18,005 bases of DNA. Source: Flavobacterium sp. (GTDB lineage Bacteria > Bacteroidota > Bacteroidia > Flavobacteriales > Flavobacteriaceae). Location of the stretch: assembly GCA_030152225.1 (NCBI GenBank), contig JASLHL010000323.1:1-18005 (forward strand). The letters run 5' to 3'. The position numbers and the translations under genes are program-made. Position 1 is the first letter of the stretch. Each line of letters opens with the position of its first letter. This document shows positions 15,042-18,005 of the stretch, in pieces. The notes under the pieces were generated by a model. That model made no database searches and was not told the origin of the DNA. It worked only from the letters and a program-made list of their open reading frames with translations.

Positions 15042-15614
15042 ATGAAAAATCTATCAACTTATCTAGCCCCTACGTACCTCAGTGATGTTGTAACCTATGA
15101 CGAGCCACTGTATTTTCAAGAGATGATTGATATCGAATGGCGTGGACAAATACAATCCACTACAGGAGGAAGAAAATTTAAGCTCTATTATTGTGGAACT
15201 TATGATGAAGATATTGAGCTGTTATTGGATCAGGATGATTTTCCCGTTGTCATTTATGCAGAAGATTGCCAGACTAAGGAGCGTATTTTACTTTTTGATT
15301 ATGCCAAACACGGCTATGATGCGCTATTTTGTGATGAATACGAAGAGGAATTACTCAAACAACGGGAGGGAGAACTTCAACAGTTACACTTAGGTGGAGA
15401 AACGGAATTTGAGATCCTTGTTTATGCGTACTACGGTATTGATTATGACGAGGAAATGGAAGAATTTTTAAATGAAAAAGGACAAATAGAATTGATCTCA
15501 GGGGAGATTATTTCGCCAGAAGATCTTAAACGCAATGGCTTTGATTTTTTTGGTATGGATGTGATTGATACAAAAGGAAATAGACAGACGCTTGTGGAGT
15601 TTGAATTAGCATAA
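15042..15614 (+). CDS. Hypothetical acidic protein, 190 residues
   Basis: I do not recognise the family. The protein is strongly acidic, with dense Asp/Glu clusters (DEDIELLLDQDD at 55-66; DEYEEELLKQREGE about 97-110; DYDEEMEEFLNEKG about 133-146) and many aromatic residues. There is no signal peptide or membrane segment, so a cytoplasmic location is likely. Acidic small proteins of this look include immunity proteins and DNA-mimic or adaptor proteins, but there is no toxin gene next to it and nothing decides the matter. It is transcribed divergently from the sigma gene, with a 141-bp shared upstream region, and is followed by a stem-loop at 15616-15638. Confidence 0.8.
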   Translation: MKNLSTYLAPTYLSDVVTYDEPLYFQEMIDIEWRGQIQSTTGGRKFKLYYCGTYDEDIELLLDQDDFPVVIYAEDCQTKERILLFDYAKHGYDALFCDEYEEELLKQREGELQQLHLGGETEFEILVYAYYGIDYDEEMEEFLNEKGQIELISGEIISPEDLKRNGFDFFGMDVIDTKGNRQTLVEFELA

Positions 15615-15615
15615 G

Positions 15616-15638
15616 GACAGGGCTAAAGTAGCCCTGTC
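15616..15638. terminator. Stem-loop between convergent genes
   Basis: A perfect 9-bp GC-rich stem (GACAGGGCT at 15616-15624, AGCCCTGTC at 15630-15638) with a 5-nt loop starts 2 nt after the stop of the 190-residue ORF and lies 32 nt from the end of the convergent serine hydrolase gene. It lacks a clear T-tract on either strand, so it may terminate both genes weakly or protect transcript ends. Confidence 0.55.
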
Positions 15639-15669
15639 AAGATAATAAAAACGTTAAAAAGGGAAGAAT

Positions 15670-16743
15670 CTACAAGTGTTGGCGCAAGACTTTTAAAGCT
15701 TGTGCTACACCTTCTTGCGCTTGAGGCGTCCCGCTATTAGCTAGTAGGATATAAGCTTTATGCGTAGCTGTGTCAATCAAACAGTACGAGAAGAACGTAC
15801 CATCAGAACCTGCATGTTCATATTGTATGTGCTTGTCTTTTTTCGTAACTGCCCATCCCAGGGCATAAGGATATTTGGTGCTAAATAAATCGCGATACAA
15901 AGCGGCAGAAAGTACATTATTCGCCCCCGCAAGACCTGCTAAATTAAGTTGAATGTACTTGATGTAGCTGAAGACAGTCATGCTTAAATCACCAGCAGGT
16001 TCAATCAAGCTGAGGTTGTATTCAAATGTTGGTGGAACAGGAGTTAGCTCTCCTTCGGATAAGGCATGTCCCCAAGGTTGATCCTCTAAATTTCGATTAG
16101 GCCAGCCTATGACATAGTTGAGGTGTAGTTCGTCTCCTAAAACTTCTTGAACCAAGGTTTCCCATGATTTATTCGTCACTTTCTCTAGCATAGAGGCAGC
16201 AATGGAGTAGCCCGCATTGGAATAGAAGTACGGTTCTTTTGTTTCAATGGGATCTTGAGTCAGTACAAACTGAGAAAAAGCGGTTCGCTGCTGTTGTTTT
16301 ATTCCTGTAAAGGAGGGTAGAGCTAATCGTTCACTACCATTGGTATAGGCATGGACGCCTGCACGATGCGATAGGAAATCAGCTAGGGTAGCCTTGTAAT
16401 ACGCAGGGTTGGCTTGTTTTTTTGCCTCGGGATATAAATCGAAATAAGTGGTATTCCAGCTAATAAGCCCCTCTTGAACGAGGGTGGCCGCGATAAAAGC
16501 AGTGATGGCTTTGGAGTTGGATCCCAAGTGAAAATAGTCGACCAAGGATGCATGGCTCTGCGTATCTGTACTTTTGTGTGTGCCTGATGTTCCTAAGCTG
16601 AGTATACTGTCTTGGGTAATTACCGCATAGGTCAGCTGAGGAATGTCATGTGCTTGTCTAATTTGTTGAATTTGATGATCTATCGTTTGCGCTTGTGGCA
16701 CCTGCATCGATAAGATGAAGAGAAGGAAGATTACTTTTTTCAT
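15670..16743 (-). CDS. Secreted serine hydrolase, beta-lactamase/PBP-like family
   Basis: The 357-residue protein has a cleavable signal peptide (MKKVIFLLFILSMQVPQAQ) and a class C beta-lactamase-like fold. The nucleophile motif SxxK is S75-N-S-K78 in HLGSNSKAITAF, the second motif is Y174-S-N176, and the third, KTG-equivalent motif is HAG (310-312) in YEHAGSDGTFFS. These features fit penicillin-binding-protein-like peptidases and esterases of the PF00144 family; resistance to beta-lactams is not implied by the sequence. The HAG form of the third motif is common in esterase or D-aminopeptidase-like members. It stands alone on minus, convergent with the 190-residue gene, and no clear promoter is visible upstream. 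Confidence 0.93.
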   Translation of the reverse strand: MKKVIFLLFILSMQVPQAQTIDHQIQQIRQAHDIPQLTYAVITQDSILSLGTSGTHKSTDTQSHASLVDYFHLGSNSKAITAFIAATLVQEGLISWNTTYFDLYPEAKKQANPAYYKATLADFLSHRAGVHAYTNGSERLALPSFTGIKQQQRTAFSQFVLTQDPIETKEPYFYSNAGYSIAASMLEKVTNKSWETLVQEVLGDELHLNYVIGWPNRNLEDQPWGHALSEGELTPVPPTFEYNLSLIEPAGDLSMTVFSYIKYIQLNLAGLAGANNVLSAALYRDLFSTKYPYALGWAVTKKDKHIQYEHAGSDGTFFSYCLIDTATHKAYILLANSGTPQAQEGVAQALKVLRQHL

Positions 16744-16880
16744 AGCGGAATAATTCTAGTTCATCCAAATAAGGTACGAAAAAAATCGCAGAAATTGAGT
16801 TTCCAAAAGGAAGAAAAGGCTAAAGAGAGCGAAAAACAAGGCAACAATACCTGTTGTTTCTTCCCTAAAAAGAGGAGAAA

Positions 16881-16946
16881 ATGACAGAAGAGGCGATATT
16901 ATTTTTAAAAAAGACTATTTTCCTGCTTTTGCTTTTTGTGACTTAA
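16881..16946 (+). CDS. Candidate small hydrophobic ORF (21 codons) upstream of ffh
   Basis: ATG at 16881 follows a purine-rich AGAGGAGAAA, the best ribosome-binding-like stretch in this spacer. The predicted peptide starts MTEEAILFLKK and continues with a Leu/Phe-rich stretch to a TAA at 16946, giving a short acidic start, two lysines and one membrane-like segment. The 3' end overlaps the predicted ffh promoter, so it would need its own transcript from further upstream, where I see no convincing promoter. It may be chance; coding status rests on start context and hydrophobic pattern only. Confidence 0.25.
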   Translation: MTEEAILFLKKTIFLLLLFVT

Positions 16947-16966
16947 GGAGTTATATAGTATCTTTG
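16935..16966 (+). promoter_or_regulatory. Promoter of ffh
   Basis: TTTG (16935-16938) is followed after 20 nt by TATCTTTG (16959-16966), an exact match to the Bacteroidetes promoter TTTG-N(17-23)-TAnnTTTG. The predicted start of transcription is about 20 nt before the ffh ATG at 16995. Confidence 0.75.
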
Positions 16967-16994
16967 GCGCTTCAAAGTATTAAATAATACCGAT

Positions 16995-18005
16995 ATGTTT
17001 GATAATTTAAGCGATAAATTAGATAAAGCCTTTCATATTCTTAAGGGACATGGTAAAATTACGGAGGTAAACGTTGCAGATACCTTAAAAGAAGTGCGTA
17101 GAGCCCTTTTAGATGCCGACGTTAACTTTAAGATTGCCAAAGATTTTACGAATAAAGTAAAAGATAAAGCCTTAGGACAAGATGTATTGACTACGCTTCA
17201 ACCGGGTCAATTGATGATCAAAATCGTGAAAGACGAATTGACGCAATTGATGGGAGGGGAAGCTGCTGGAATTAATCTATCGGGTACTCCTTCAGTTATC
17301 TTAATGTCAGGTTTACAAGGATCAGGTAAAACAACCTTTTCGGGTAAATTGGCAAACTTCCTAAAAACAAAAAAGAATAAAAAACCGTTATTGGTAGCGT
17401 GTGACGTATATCGTCCTGCGGCTATTAATCAGTTGCACGTTGTAGGAGAGCAATTGGGGGTTGAGGTATATTCAGAAGAAGGAAACAACAATCCGGTTCA
17501 AATTGCTGAAAATGCAATTAAATATGCGAAATCAAATGGTTTTAACGTTGTAATCGTCGATACTGCTGGTCGTTTGGCCGTTGATGAGGAGATGATGACT
17601 GAGATTGCCAATATTCACAAAGCAATTGCGCCACATGAGACTTTGTTTGTTGTGGATTCCATGACAGGACAAGATGCCGTAAATACAGCGAAAGCATTTA
17701 ACGATCGTTTGAATTTTGACGGGGTAATCCTTACAAAATTAGACGGGGATACACGCGGTGGAGCTGCGATTTCTATTAAATCCGTAGTAAACAAACCGAT
17801 CAAGTTCATCGGAACAGGAGAAAAAATGGATGCGATTGACGTATTCTATCCAGAACGTATGGCAGATCGTATCTTGGGGATGGGAGACGTTATTTCCTTA
17901 GTTGAACGTGCACAAGCACAATACGACGAGGAAGAAGCGCGTAAAATCCAAAAGAAAATCGCGAAAAATGAGTTTGGTTTTGATGATTTCTTAACGCAAA
18001 TCCAA
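16995..18005 (+). CDS. ffh: Signal recognition particle GTPase Ffh (5' part, cut by window end)
   Basis: Ffh binds 4.5S RNA and hydrophobic nascent signal sequences at the ribosome and, with FtsY, delivers them to the Sec translocon. The visible 337 codons cover the N domain (residues 1 to about 90) and the GTPase G domain: P-loop GLQGSGKTT (106-114), the SRP insertion-box region around CDVYRPAAINQL (136-147), DTAGR (189-193), TKLDGDTRGG (247-256) and GTGEK (273-277). The last visible residues (about 300-337) enter the linker and start of the methionine-rich M domain, which lies beyond the window. Start choice is clear: the MFDNLSDKL beginning is typical of the family, and the promoter sits just upstream. 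Confidence 0.97.
   Translation, partial: MFDNLSDKLDKAFHILKGHGKITEVNVADTLKEVRRALLDADVNFKIAKDFTNKVKDKALGQDVLTTLQPGQLMIKIVKDELTQLMGGEAAGINLSGTPSVILMSGLQGSGKTTFSGKLANFLKTKKNKKPLLVACDVYRPAAINQLHVVGEQLGVEVYSEEGNNNPVQIAENAIKYAKSNGFNVVIVDTAGRLAVDEEMMTEIANIHKAIAPHETLFVVDSMTGQDAVNTAKAFNDRLNFDGVILTKLDGDTRGGAAISIKSVVNKPIKFIGTGEKMDAIDVFYPERMADRILGMGDVISLVERAQAQYDEEEARKIQKKIAKNEFGFDDFLTQIQ

Noticed and set aside
15670..16743. Beta-lactamase resistance gene
   Set aside because: The motifs fit the broad PBP-like serine hydrolase family; the HAG third motif and lack of a resistance context do not support a true beta-lactamase call.

Overview
The window looks like chromosomal DNA of a member of the Bacteroidota, most likely family Flavobacteriaceae and possibly Myroides or a close relative. 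The family call rests on the AT-rich composition, a SusC/SusD pair with FecI/FecR-type regulation, a BACON-like domain, several promoters of the Bacteroidetes form (TTTG, then TAnnTTTG), and lipoproteins with acidic residues after the lipid cysteine. The genus is only an impression. There are no rRNA, tRNA, CRISPR, phage or transposase genes.

Layout. (1) 1-1492: hisS on the plus strand, with a promoter and a clean intrinsic terminator. (2) 1493-2136: a gene-free stretch holding several unrelated hairpin or palindromic repeats. (3) 2137-5767: an unrecognised 168-residue protein on plus, overlapping tail-to-tail with a DUF445 membrane protein, then a long RluA-family pseudouridine synthase, both on minus. 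Two low-complexity repeat elements in inverted orientation lie on either side of the RluA gene. (4) 6092-14900: a six-gene minus-strand cluster in transcription order ECF sigma factor, FecR-like anti-sigma factor, SusC-like TonB-dependent transducer, SusD-like lipoprotein, phosphodiester glycosidase (NAGPA/DUF2233) lipoprotein, and BACON-like plus right-handed beta-helix lipoprotein. From fecR on, the genes overlap or are 2-10 nt apart, and a strong terminator follows the last. (5) 15042-15614: an unrecognised acidic 190-residue protein, divergent from the sigma gene. (6) 15670-16743: a secreted serine hydrolase of the beta-lactamase/PBP-like family on minus. (7) 16995-18005: the first 337 codons of ffh, with a well-formed promoter and a candidate 21-codon hydrophobic ORF just upstream.

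How the genes may work together. The six-gene cluster reads as a self-contained, cell-surface-signalled nutrient-uptake locus. The SusC protein carries an N-terminal STN domain, which in this family contacts a FecR-type anti-sigma factor when ligand is bound and so frees the ECF sigma factor. SusD and the two downstream lipoproteins would bind and process the ligand at the surface. The only recognisable enzyme is a phosphodiester glycosidase, so the ligand is inferred to contain a sugar-1-phosphodiester linkage rather than to be a simple glycan. This is the most interesting unit of the window. The remaining genes are ordinary housekeeping or unrecognised genes.
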